A stretch of 44,095 nt of DNA from Saprospiraceae bacterium. GTDB lineage: Bacteria > Bacteroidota > Bacteroidia > Chitinophagales > Saprospiraceae. Under the pieces are notes generated by a model. That model saw only the letters and a list, made by a program, of their open reading frames with translations, ran no database searches and was not told the DNA's origin. This document shows positions 8,056 to 15,640 of the stretch, piece after piece (the stretch's first letter is position 1; every line of letters starts with the position of its first letter). The stretch spans positions 1 to 44,095 of the forward strand of contig JAHDFB010000024.1 in assembly GCA_020628475.1 (NCBI GenBank), read 5' to 3'. The position numbers and the translations under genes are program-made.

Positions 8056-9408
8056 TTATTCGATTTGTATAAAGGTGTAGTGCTTTAGACGTAATGAATT
8101 AAAATACTTTCGTTCTATTTCGAGTATTTTCTTCTTTTCAATGCCGATTTGGAGCATACTTTTTCTTAAAGTAAGAAATCCATGTTCGCCTTCACTCAGG
8201 TTCTGGAAGAGTATAGGAATTAATTTTTTCATATTCCTACTTCCTATTTCATGCTCGATCCCCAATAATTGAAAGGCTCCAATGGAATAACGATGTACGA
8301 CATGAATATCTTCTCTAGAAGAGACTTTTTTTAAAGGAACAAAGGAATATTTCTGTAATCTAGGATGTATCCAACTAAAGTATTGGGCCCAACGTATTTT
8401 TTTAAGTCGGCTAAATTCTTTCTTTATTACTTGGTCATAACCATGATGAAGAAGATATTTATAACTATAATATTCGGCAAATGATTCCAGATAGAACCAA
8501 TACAAGTTTGATTTGGATTCATAAATTTTACCGAAATAGAAATGTGCTAGTTCATGACTGATGAATCCTACATTTTTAGTGTTTGGATTTTGAGAAACAT
8601 CTACAATAAAAGGAAACGTTACAAATCCTAACCATCTTGGATTGTCAGAAGGAAGGTGCGCATAGATGATAGATTCATTGATTTTTATTCCAGATAATTC
8701 AGTGTAAAATTGAATCATCGATTGTATGTCCTTATCAAGTTCCGTTTTCAAAGTATCCGATAGATTGATGAAGTATGCAGCATTTGAAACTTGATAATTA
8801 TATTGTCCAGCTATGAGGAGAATATCATCAGTAGGCTCTTCACTTGTAAATCGTCCTTGTTGGTTGATTGGTTCATTATTTCCTACGAGAACATTCTGAC
8901 ATTTGGGACAATCAAGTTCAATGTCATATGTGTAGGTTGTTTTAGCAAAAATTGGGTTGGAAGTAGTATCCTTCCAATAAATGGGATACCATTTGGATTG
9001 TTCTGAAGCTCTTAGGATATCATTTTTCATGGAAATCAAGCCTTTGTAATCGGCTCTTTGGGCAGTTTGAGTATACCTGCCGCTTCCTTTGATGTAGATT
9101 TGTTTTACGGGTTTTTCTGGATGTATTGGGATTGAATATATGTAACAGTCCAAGCAAGATCGTTTGTCTTTTGTTATCGGGATTTCTTGTCCGTTATAAC
9201 GAAGGATTTCTATGTCAAAAATATTGTTTAAAACGAGTCGAAGGGTATCGTCTGGAAGATGTTTAAAATTACCGAGTTCGTATTCAACGTGTATTAGATT
9301 TTCTTCTAAAAGAATTTTGACCTTGCCATGTAAGTTCAATGATTCTTGTGCATGAATAAGTAGTCCTACATGGATTAGAAGGATTGAAAGCAAAATTTTC
9401 ATGTTCAC
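8056..9408 (-). CDS. M1-like (gluzincin) metallopeptidase, exported
   Basis: A 450-residue protein with a signal peptide (MNMKILLSILLIHVGLLIHAQ). It has the exact gluzincin zinc motif HEXXH-X18-E: HELAH at residues 285-289 and the third ligand Glu308 in YLESFAEYYS, as in M1 aminopeptidases. The N-terminal 200 residues are beta-rich, like the M1 N-terminal domain. I see no GxMEN exopeptidase motif before the zinc site; the corresponding region reads RWLGFVTFPFIVDVS. It may therefore be a divergent M1-like peptidase with different substrate binding. It lies 17 bases downstream of the solute-binding lipoprotein on the same strand and is probably co-transcribed with it. Confidence 0.85.
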   Translation of the reverse strand: MNMKILLSILLIHVGLLIHAQESLNLHGKVKILLEENLIHVEYELGNFKHLPDDTLRLVLNNIFDIEILRYNGQEIPITKDKRSCLDCYIYSIPIHPEKPVKQIYIKGSGRYTQTAQRADYKGLISMKNDILRASEQSKWYPIYWKDTTSNPIFAKTTYTYDIELDCPKCQNVLVGNNEPINQQGRFTSEEPTDDILLIAGQYNYQVSNAAYFINLSDTLKTELDKDIQSMIQFYTELSGIKINESIIYAHLPSDNPRWLGFVTFPFIVDVSQNPNTKNVGFISHELAHFYFGKIYESKSNLYWFYLESFAEYYSYKYLLHHGYDQVIKKEFSRLKKIRWAQYFSWIHPRLQKYSFVPLKKVSSREDIHVVHRYSIGAFQLLGIEHEIGSRNMKKLIPILFQNLSEGEHGFLTLRKSMLQIGIEKKKILEIERKYFNSLRLKHYTFIQIE

Positions 9409-9425
9409 AATTTAGAGCTATCCCT

Positions 9426-11165
9426 TTAATTTTCTGTATACCGGAATGTATTGATAGCAAATCCTGGTTTTTTTCTTGAAATCACCCCTTCAATACCTTG
9501 TTTCACAGCAATATTGGACATCGGAGAATAAAGAAAAATGATGGATTGTTCATCATACATGATTTTTTCAAGATCGAGATAGGCTTGATCGCGAATGGCT
9601 GGATCGGTCGTAGTTCGGATCGTTTCGATCAATGCATTACTGTCATCATTTCCAAAGTTGGATAGATTGCCTTCTCCCGGATCGACATTGTCCGTGTGTA
9701 ACATGGAATATGGATCATAAGGCGCCAAGGATTGTCCCTTTCCACCTACGGATAAGTCGAAGTCTAAATTATTGATGCGTTGCTTGTATTGTGTTTGATC
9801 TAAATTGACTACATTAATTTTTACACCGGATGGTGCAGACATCTGTTTATATACACCTGAAATCAATTGTCCTAAAGGAGAACCGGTTCCAACAAAATCT
9901 ACTTCCAATTCTGTTCGTTTTCCATTGATTTCTTTATCTAGAATACCATTGTCATTCGTGTCTATCCAACCAGCTTCCGCTAATAATTGATCGGCTTTGG
10001 CTCGATTAAAGGTAATATCTTTCAAGTTGCTCTGATCGTCGACAGATAAGAATGGACTATTTAAACGTTCGCCTAATCCCTTCTCATAACTAGCGATTAT
10101 GGTATCTACATCCATCAAGTAGGAGAGGGCTTGTCGTACTCGTTTATCCGCTAGTTTTTCTCTTCGGCTATTGATATTTACAAAATAATAGCGTGCCAAT
10201 TGCATCTGATAAAAATCAAAGGCATCGCGGTACGATTCATTCGCTTTTAAATCTTCGACTTCTTGAATCGCCAAGTTGTTATAAACATCGTACTGCCCTG
10301 CTTTTAATTGAGATAAAGCAGCTGCATTATCTGGCGTCAATAAATAGGTAATTTCCTTGGGGTAGGCATCCGTCAATGCAGATTTTCCATTCGATAACCA
10401 ATGGTTTTCTTTTCGTTCCAATCGAATGTATTGATCGCTCAACCATTCTTTGAGTCTATATCGACCATTTCCAACGACGATTTCACGCGTATGGGTTGGA
10501 GCGTTGAATGCCATGGCAAAAGAATCGATTGATGGATTGGCTTCAGCCAGTGCCATAAATTTTTCTTCATTTCTCAAATCCTTTATTGTAACGAGATCCA
10601 TGGCTCCTTGAGGATCATAGATATGCTGCGGTAAAATTGGAATATTGGTGGCCAATTCCATGGCAGCGATATTCATTTTCTTGAAACGTACTGTAAATGC
10701 CTTTTCATCTTCAGGGTCTAGTTCTACCTCGGCCAAATTGTCTAGATATGCTCTATATCGAATGGCATTTGTCTTCGGATGTAGAATAGATTTTATACTA
10801 AATAGATAATCTTTGGCCGTGATGTCTTTTTCGTCATCCCACTTCGCTTCATCTTTGAGTCGTATATTGAACTCCACTCCACCACTTAATGGACCCTCTG
10901 TGATTTTAATGGCTTGGGGAAGCTCATCAATCAGTATGGCTTCATACTTCAGATTGGAAGGATTATAGTCGGCAATCGGAAGAAATAGAAGTGGGTAGAT
11001 CATATTCGCCGAGGCACTTAAATTCATGGTAGGATTTAAACCCTTCGGTGAATTTTGAAGTCGGGATACTATTTTGTCTAGTTCTTTTTGCTCGGCTGAA
11101 TCGGAGCTACATGATTGACTAAAGAGTAGAATCGTTAGTAGGAAACAACAAAATCTGAGGGGCAT
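9426..11165 (-). CDS. Family 5 (peptide-type) ABC solute-binding lipoprotein
   Basis: A 579-residue lipoprotein of the DppA/OppA-type family 5 (SBP_bac_5). The signal peptide MPLRFCCFLLTILLFSQSC ends in a lipobox. I chose the ATG at 11165 rather than one 48 bases upstream because it puts the signal peptide at the N terminus. Recognisable family segments are GGVEFNIRLKDEAKWDDEKDITAKDYLFS, VGNGRYRLKEW, and KRVRQALSYLMDVDTIIASYEKGLGERL, followed by FNRAKADQLLAEAGW. It presumably binds peptides or another nutrient in the periplasm. No ABC permease or ATPase gene is adjacent. The M1-like peptidase gene downstream suggests a peptide-scavenging pair, which is inference from position. Confidence 0.9.
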   Translation of the reverse strand: MPLRFCCFLLTILLFSQSCSSDSAEQKELDKIVSRLQNSPKGLNPTMNLSASANMIYPLLFLPIADYNPSNLKYEAILIDELPQAIKITEGPLSGGVEFNIRLKDEAKWDDEKDITAKDYLFSIKSILHPKTNAIRYRAYLDNLAEVELDPEDEKAFTVRFKKMNIAAMELATNIPILPQHIYDPQGAMDLVTIKDLRNEEKFMALAEANPSIDSFAMAFNAPTHTREIVVGNGRYRLKEWLSDQYIRLERKENHWLSNGKSALTDAYPKEITYLLTPDNAAALSQLKAGQYDVYNNLAIQEVEDLKANESYRDAFDFYQMQLARYYFVNINSRREKLADKRVRQALSYLMDVDTIIASYEKGLGERLNSPFLSVDDQSNLKDITFNRAKADQLLAEAGWIDTNDNGILDKEINGKRTELEVDFVGTGSPLGQLISGVYKQMSAPSGVKINVVNLDQTQYKQRINNLDFDLSVGGKGQSLAPYDPYSMLHTDNVDPGEGNLSNFGNDDSNALIETIRTTTDPAIRDQAYLDLEKIMYDEQSIIFLYSPMSNIAVKQGIEGVISRKKPGFAINTFRYTEN

Positions 11166-11282
11166 AATAAAGATTTGCAATGAATAAGTTAGGCTATCAT
11201 TGTAAAAATGCAAACTATTTTTTGGTATACCAACTCAAGCTCCTGTCTGGCTTCGTTTTTTCTGCGTTTTCCTTGTCTGCGT

Positions 11283-13571
11283 TTAGATTATTTCGGCAGA
11301 TAACAGAACCTCCGGTATATTGAAGGAGTCCACATACATGCGTGCATCAGGACGAATTTTGTTACAAAGGTAGCTTATTTGTTTACGAATAGCTTTGGAC
11401 TTAGAACCAGAAAGGTAATCTTGTTCGAGGTACCAGCCACGACGTTCATAGATTGTGTCCAAACAGTACAATCGAGCAAGACGCGTTAATTTTTTTCTTT
11501 GATCGGTATCATCCAATGCGTTGATGGCCTTGTATATAGATTTGGCACAATACGATTCGATACTCGCTATAGCCAGATTGATCATATGATTTTGGACCAA
11601 TTTATAGGTTTCATTGGGATGTAGTCTTCTTTTGATGAAGGTCCTCATTCGATTGGCCAAGGAATACAGCAGACTATTCTCTCTATACTCCAATGCCTGA
11701 AGGTGAAATTCTTGGCTTAGTAAATGTTCTGCATTGGTATTTCTACGGCTTACCGGATTCGCTTCACTTATGGAAGTACTCAATCGATCACCTAAATGTC
11801 GGAGAATGCTCATGAAACCTCCATCCTGAAATTGTTCTTTAAATTCTGTTAAGAGCCCTTTTGATACAAGTTGTAATAAGACATTGTTGTCTCCTTCAAA
11901 GGTGGTAAAGATATCGGTATCCGCCTTTAGATCAGCGAGACCGTTTTCGGCTAAGTAGCCTTTTCCTCCACACGCTTCTCGTGCTTCTTGTATAGTGTCT
12001 CTAGCGTGCCAAGAAGCTACCGCTTTCAAGCCTGCTGCCAGAGATTCTACTTTTCTCATGTCTCCTGAACTCAATTTTTCGGCATACATGGTCCGCAGAT
12101 CATTAAGGGCAAAATGCAAGGCGTAACTTTTGGCCAACTTTGGAAAGAGTCGATGTTGATGACTAGGATAATCCATGATCAGGGTTTCTTCACTTTCTTT
12201 GGACTGACTAAATTGTCTACGTTTCAAGGCATATCGAATCGCGATGTTCAATGCTTTTTTAGAGGCGGTATTTGAAGCCAGAGCAATGCATACCCGACCA
12301 GCAACCAAAGCTCCGAGCATAGTGAAAAACCGTTTGGTGGCTGATTTGATGGGGGAGGAATACTGTCCGTCTTCGCTCACTGAACCATATTTATCTAATA
12401 GATTCTCTCGTGGAATTTGAACTTGGTCAAACCAGATTTTTCCGTTGTCCACACCGTTTAATCCAACTTTGTATCCATTGTCTTCCACCTTGATACCTGG
12501 TAAATCTTGGTGTTGCTCATCGCGAAGAGGTACTAAAAAAGCATGAACACCGTGTTGTTCTTCGTCGATGATTAACTGTGCAAATACCACCGCCATCTTC
12601 GCATGTAAAGCATTGCCGATATATTCTTTTCCGGCATCTACATGTGGACTGTGAATCGTAAATTGGCCCGTTTCTCTGTTGTATTTGGCTGTGGTCTCCA
12701 ATCCACGTACATTACTACCATGTCCGGTTTCCGTCATGGCGAAACAACCGGGTAATTCTAGTCTGGCCGTTTGACTTAAATATTGATCGTGGTGTTTTTT
12801 CGTTCCCAGCATATAAAGTGCACCGCCAAATAAGCCAAATTGGACGCCAAATTTGACCAAAAGACTTAGATCGCCCAAGGCGACAGTTTCGAAAATGACA
12901 GTATTCAGTAGAGGATCATTTTGACCACCATATTCTTTCGGAAAAGCATAGGCTCCCAATCCTTGTTTGGCGAGTTCTTTGACTTGGGCTAATACCCGTT
13001 CTCGATATGCTTCTTTTAGTCGGATATCTTTATTTCGAAAGAAAGGATCTTGAAGTAATTGTCTAATTTTTCCCTGGATGTCCGCATAGGCTCCATCTAG
13101 AATATCTCCCAAATGATTGGAGTGCTCAGGCCCATCCGATTGATTTTGCCAATGAAGCGTTTCAAATAGAAGAGAACTTTGTAAGGATTCTTCAAATCCT
13201 AAAGTTTTTTCCAATTCTTGTAGTGATTGAATTACTTCTGCGCTGGATTGAAAACCTACATTTTTTTGTTCAGAAGATTGTTTAGCCATATCTAAACCCA
13301 ATTCGATCAGGCTTGATTTTTTGGCTGTCGAAAAATGTTTTTCATTTTCTTTGATGGCTTGAATCCAAGATTTGAAAATGTGCTGATCGGGGGGATTGCG
13401 CTGATCAGTCCAACTATTCAGCAAGGCTCGATCCTCCTTACTGAGGTGAGGCATCTTGTTGATTTTTTCCATGATGAGATTTCTTTCAGATGGACCTAGC
13501 ATTGAATCGGACCAACCTACATAAAACAGTGGAAGTAAACTTAGTATTCCCGGCGAATAATTGATTTTCAT
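11283..13571 (-). CDS. Large acyl-CoA dehydrogenase / acyl-CoA oxidase-like protein
   Basis: A 762-residue flavoenzyme of the acyl-CoA dehydrogenase/oxidase superfamily, about twice the length of a classical dehydrogenase. The middle domain has the FAD/acyl-CoA segment LPGCFAMTETGHGSNVRGLE. The C-terminal helical domain has EACGGKGYLAENGLADLKAD. The presumed catalytic base is Glu559 in TTFEGDNNVLLQ, which aligns with the YEGDN/YEGTS glutamate of oxidases and dehydrogenases. The layout is closer to acyl-CoA oxidases than to FadE. It should catalyse the first, alpha-beta desaturation step of fatty acid beta-oxidation; whether the electron acceptor is ETF or oxygen cannot be told from sequence. 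The first 100 or so residues are an unassigned helical extension. Confidence 0.9.
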   Translation of the reverse strand: MKINYSPGILSLLPLFYVGWSDSMLGPSERNLIMEKINKMPHLSKEDRALLNSWTDQRNPPDQHIFKSWIQAIKENEKHFSTAKKSSLIELGLDMAKQSSEQKNVGFQSSAEVIQSLQELEKTLGFEESLQSSLLFETLHWQNQSDGPEHSNHLGDILDGAYADIQGKIRQLLQDPFFRNKDIRLKEAYRERVLAQVKELAKQGLGAYAFPKEYGGQNDPLLNTVIFETVALGDLSLLVKFGVQFGLFGGALYMLGTKKHHDQYLSQTARLELPGCFAMTETGHGSNVRGLETTAKYNRETGQFTIHSPHVDAGKEYIGNALHAKMAVVFAQLIIDEEQHGVHAFLVPLRDEQHQDLPGIKVEDNGYKVGLNGVDNGKIWFDQVQIPRENLLDKYGSVSEDGQYSSPIKSATKRFFTMLGALVAGRVCIALASNTASKKALNIAIRYALKRRQFSQSKESEETLIMDYPSHQHRLFPKLAKSYALHFALNDLRTMYAEKLSSGDMRKVESLAAGLKAVASWHARDTIQEAREACGGKGYLAENGLADLKADTDIFTTFEGDNNVLLQLVSKGLLTEFKEQFQDGGFMSILRHLGDRLSTSISEANPVSRRNTNAEHLLSQEFHLQALEYRENSLLYSLANRMRTFIKRRLHPNETYKLVQNHMINLAIASIESYCAKSIYKAINALDDTDQRKKLTRLARLYCLDTIYERRGWYLEQDYLSGSKSKAIRKQISYLCNKIRPDARMYVDSFNIPEVLLSAEII

Positions 13572-13695
13572 ACTTAGTACTATTTAAGATCAGGTACGCT
13601 CTATATTCAACGCAAGCCGTCTTTTAATAGTTGCATCCATCCATGATTTGCTGTAATTAGTTTCTTCAAATGTCCGATTAGTAAGGTGCCCTTCC

Positions 13696-13799
13696 GCGAT
13701 AAGGATAAGAAGTGATTCTTCGCAGAAGAATGCCCGTAGGGCGGAGCACAGCGAACCACTGGCATAGCCTGACCCGAAACGCAGTGCAGGGGATCGCCC
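13696..13799 (+). repeat. Structured dispersed repeat, copy A (possible ncRNA)
   Basis: It shares three sequence blocks with copy B at 43757. The first is GATAAGGATAAGAAG (13698-13712), matching copy B at 14 of 15 bases. The others are CGGAGC, 3 bases, GCGAAC, 2 bases, CTGGCATAGCC (13742-13769), with the blocks identical and identically spaced in B. Between the blocks the sequence differs but folds: ATTCTTC/GAAGAAT (13715-13721 with 13725-13731) and GCCC/GGGC (13732-13742). GCGAT at 13696-13700 can close the element with ATCGC at 13793-13797. The transcribed strand is unknown; plus is assigned only because this reading aligns with copy B. Confidence 0.72.
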
Positions 13800-13877
13800 A
13801 TATAAAATTTACACATATAGTAAAAAGTTAAATATGATTTTATCCAAATCGTATAATTAGTGTTTGTCGTTGTATGG

Positions 13878-13885
13878 TATATTTG
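13878..13885 (+). promoter_or_regulatory. Candidate -7 promoter box
   Basis: TATATTTG matches TAnnTTTG, 91 bases before the ATG of the first LVIVD gene. The upstream TTTG is too close to be a canonical -33 element. Confidence 0.4.
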
Positions 13886-13975
13886 AGTACGAACGCTAAA
13901 AGAATGTTAAAGTTTGTGATAAACGTAATACAAAATTTTAGTTTAATACGTTTGTGCAGTATAAGTGATTGAATC

Positions 13976-14518
13976 ATGTGGAATAACTACGTAAAACTGA
14001 GCATACTTGCGGGATTTTTAATTCAAATGATATCCTGTGTACCGTCAACGGAATCCTGGACCGAAGTGGGTATGGAACCTCAGTACGTATCACCGACAGA
14101 TTTTACACAAGTTTATACAGAAGGTCCGAAGGAAAGCGTCGATCAAGGTGCCCCTTTGGAATTTAATGGTTATATTTATATCAATGAGCGTTTTCGCGGT
14201 ATTCATGTATTTGATAACTCGGATCCGGCTAATCCAGAGAAAACGTTTTTTTGGAGAATTCCGGGCAATACAGAGTTTACGATTAATGATGATTACTTAT
14301 ACGCCGACAATTCGCGTCATTTGTTAACCATTGATATCAGTGACCCCGCGGATATAAAAGTTGTCAATTTTGTTGAGGACGTTTATACGCCAGATATGGG
14401 GAACAATAATTATCCGCCTTACTATGTTGGTCGATTTGAGTGTGTGGAATTTGAGAAGGGCATCGTGGTAGGTTGGGTATCAAAGGTTTTGGATAGCCCT
14501 CGATGCTATATATTCTAG
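13976..14518 (+). CDS. LVIVD-repeat lipoprotein, short
   Basis: A 180-residue predicted lipoprotein; the signal peptide ends LIQMISC (Cys22). The mature part has beta-propeller-like LVIVD repeats: GYIYINERFRGIHVFDNSDPANPEKTFFW and then DDYLYADNSRHLLTIDISDPADIKVVNF. This family is common on the Bacteroidota cell surface and has no assigned activity. It contains too few blades for a full propeller. The next gene encodes more LVIVD repeats, so the two products may work as partners. The stop at 14518 gives a natural-looking C-terminal GWVSKVLDSPRCYIF, and I see no frameshift joining the two genes. Function unknown. Confidence 0.8.
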   Translation: MWNNYVKLSILAGFLIQMISCVPSTESWTEVGMEPQYVSPTDFTQVYTEGPKESVDQGAPLEFNGYIYINERFRGIHVFDNSDPANPEKTFFWRIPGNTEFTINDDYLYADNSRHLLTIDISDPADIKVVNFVEDVYTPDMGNNNYPPYYVGRFECVEFEKGIVVGWVSKVLDSPRCYIF

Positions 14519-14591
14519 GTTGTTTGTTAGTAGAGAGAGTTTCTGATAAATAACACTTTTTTTTATCCGTTCTTGAATAAAGAACACAAAA

Positions 14592-15386
14592 ATGAAAGAT
14601 ATGAAAAATTTATTCGCTGTTGTTTTATTTGCGATGATCTTCGCGGTTTCTTGTGACAACGATGCCGGATTTATTGGAACTTCTGATGAAGGAGCCATAT
14701 CCGGTAAGTACAAGACGATGTTGGTTGTCGATCAATTTATGTACGCAGTTAATGATTCTGAACTTATCAGTTTTGACATTTCTGATGGTGAAAATCCACA
14801 GCAAATAGACAAACAAAATGTAGGTATGGATATTGAAAATCTATACCATTCTGAGGGAACATTGTTTATTGGTTCTCGGTCTCAATTACACATCTATTCT
14901 ATTGCTGCAAACGGAATTCCAGAGCAAAAGAGTTCAACGGATTATTTAAACTTCGATGCGATGGAGGTAACACCATGTGACCCAGTAGTCGCTCAAAAAG
15001 ACATCGCTTATGTGACACTAAGTTCTTCTGTATGGAATGCAGATGATCCTTGTGGAGGTATGATCGATGTTAATGAATTAAGAGCATATGATGTGTCTGA
15101 TTTGACAAATCCTGTACTTAAAGAAACTTTCAATATGCACAGTCCGAAAGGTTTGAGTATTGATGGCGATTACTTATTTGTGAGTAATACGGAACAGGGA
15201 TTCTCTGTTTTTGAAGTAGATCACCAAGGTGAAGTTTGGTTAAAAGAAAATATCACTGGATTTACCTCTTATGACTTGATAGCAAAGGATGGAAAATTAT
15301 TGGTCGTTTCGCCGGATGAAATTCGTCAGTACGACTATACGGATATCAATGATATTCGCTTGTATTCTACCTTATCATTGAGGTAA
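14592..15386 (+). CDS. LVIVD-repeat lipoprotein, second of tandem pair
   Basis: A 264-residue predicted lipoprotein with a signal peptide ending FAVSC. The start could be at 14592 or, nine bases later, at the second Met. It carries several LVIVD-type strands, including MLVVDQFMYAVNDSELISFDISDGENPQQI, LRAYDVSDLTNPVLKETF and GLSIDGDYLFVSNTEQGFSVFEV. It lies 73 bases after the previous LVIVD gene and is followed by a hairpin at 15393 and a terminator at 15478, so the two genes probably form one transcription unit. It is probably a cell-surface or periplasmic beta-propeller protein of unknown ligand. Confidence 0.85.
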   Translation: MKDMKNLFAVVLFAMIFAVSCDNDAGFIGTSDEGAISGKYKTMLVVDQFMYAVNDSELISFDISDGENPQQIDKQNVGMDIENLYHSEGTLFIGSRSQLHIYSIAANGIPEQKSSTDYLNFDAMEVTPCDPVVAQKDIAYVTLSSSVWNADDPCGGMIDVNELRAYDVSDLTNPVLKETFNMHSPKGLSIDGDYLFVSNTEQGFSVFEVDHQGEVWLKENITGFTSYDLIAKDGKLLVVSPDEIRQYDYTDINDIRLYSTLSLR

Positions 15387-15392
15387 TACTTT

Positions 15393-15408
15393 TAGGCTCG
15401 AGGGCCTA
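15393..15408 (+). repeat. Short intercistronic hairpin, copy 2
   Basis: TAGGC (15393-15397) pairs with GCCTA (15404-15408) around the 6-base loop TCGAGG. It lies 6 bases after the second LVIVD stop and is followed 4 bases later by GGTGT. Compared with copy 1 at 6974, the second stem pair has changed from G-C to A-T with pairing kept. Confidence 0.45.
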
Positions 15409-15477
15409 GTACGGTGTTGAAATAGAATGGAGCACGAGTATGTTTGAGTCAAACTGCTTGTGCATCATTCGGGATCA

Positions 15478-15527
15478 AAAGGGTGATTTTGTTGGGGCAT
15501 ACCAGCCTACGAAATCACCTTTTTTTA
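15478..15527 (+). terminator. Rho-independent terminator of the LVIVD pair
   Basis: GGTGATTTTGT (15482-15492) pairs over 11 bp (one G-T wobble) with ACGAAATCACC (15509-15519) and is followed by a run of seven T. It is about 90 bases after the second LVIVD stop. Its presence inside a 63-codon frame (15440-15631) argues that frame is not a gene. Confidence 0.85.
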
Positions 15528-15640
15528 TGAAAAAAATCAATCCACATTATATTAATATTGGTATAAAGAAACCAAGTATAAGGCTACTTCGTTATTTACA
15601 TGTAGCTCATTTTATTGTTGAGCAACGATGATAGCCCTTT

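Larger units (their letters stand above)
13572..13975. other. Gene-free gap holding structured repeat copy A
   Basis: This 404-base divergent gap separates the acyl-CoA dehydrogenase from the first LVIVD gene. It contains structured repeat A at 13696-13799, a TATATTTG promoter-like box at 13878, and AT-rich DNA leading to the start at 13976. A 69-codon frame on the minus strand (13607-13816) runs through the repeat and is not credible as a gene. Confidence 0.6.

Noticed and set aside
13607..13816. 69-codon minus-strand frame in the divergent gap
   Set aside because: It runs through structured repeat A, begins with an odd Cys/Pro/His-rich composition and has no signal, domain or neighbour support. 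The frame is explained by the GC-richer repeat.
13976..15386. Considered as one gene broken by a frameshift
   Set aside because: Each part has its own signal peptide with lipobox Cys and they are separated by 73 non-coding bases, so two genes fit better.
15440..15631. 63-codon plus-strand frame after the LVIVD genes
   Set aside because: It reads straight through a strong rho-independent terminator (15478-15527), so it would not be transcribed by the upstream promoter and has no family support.
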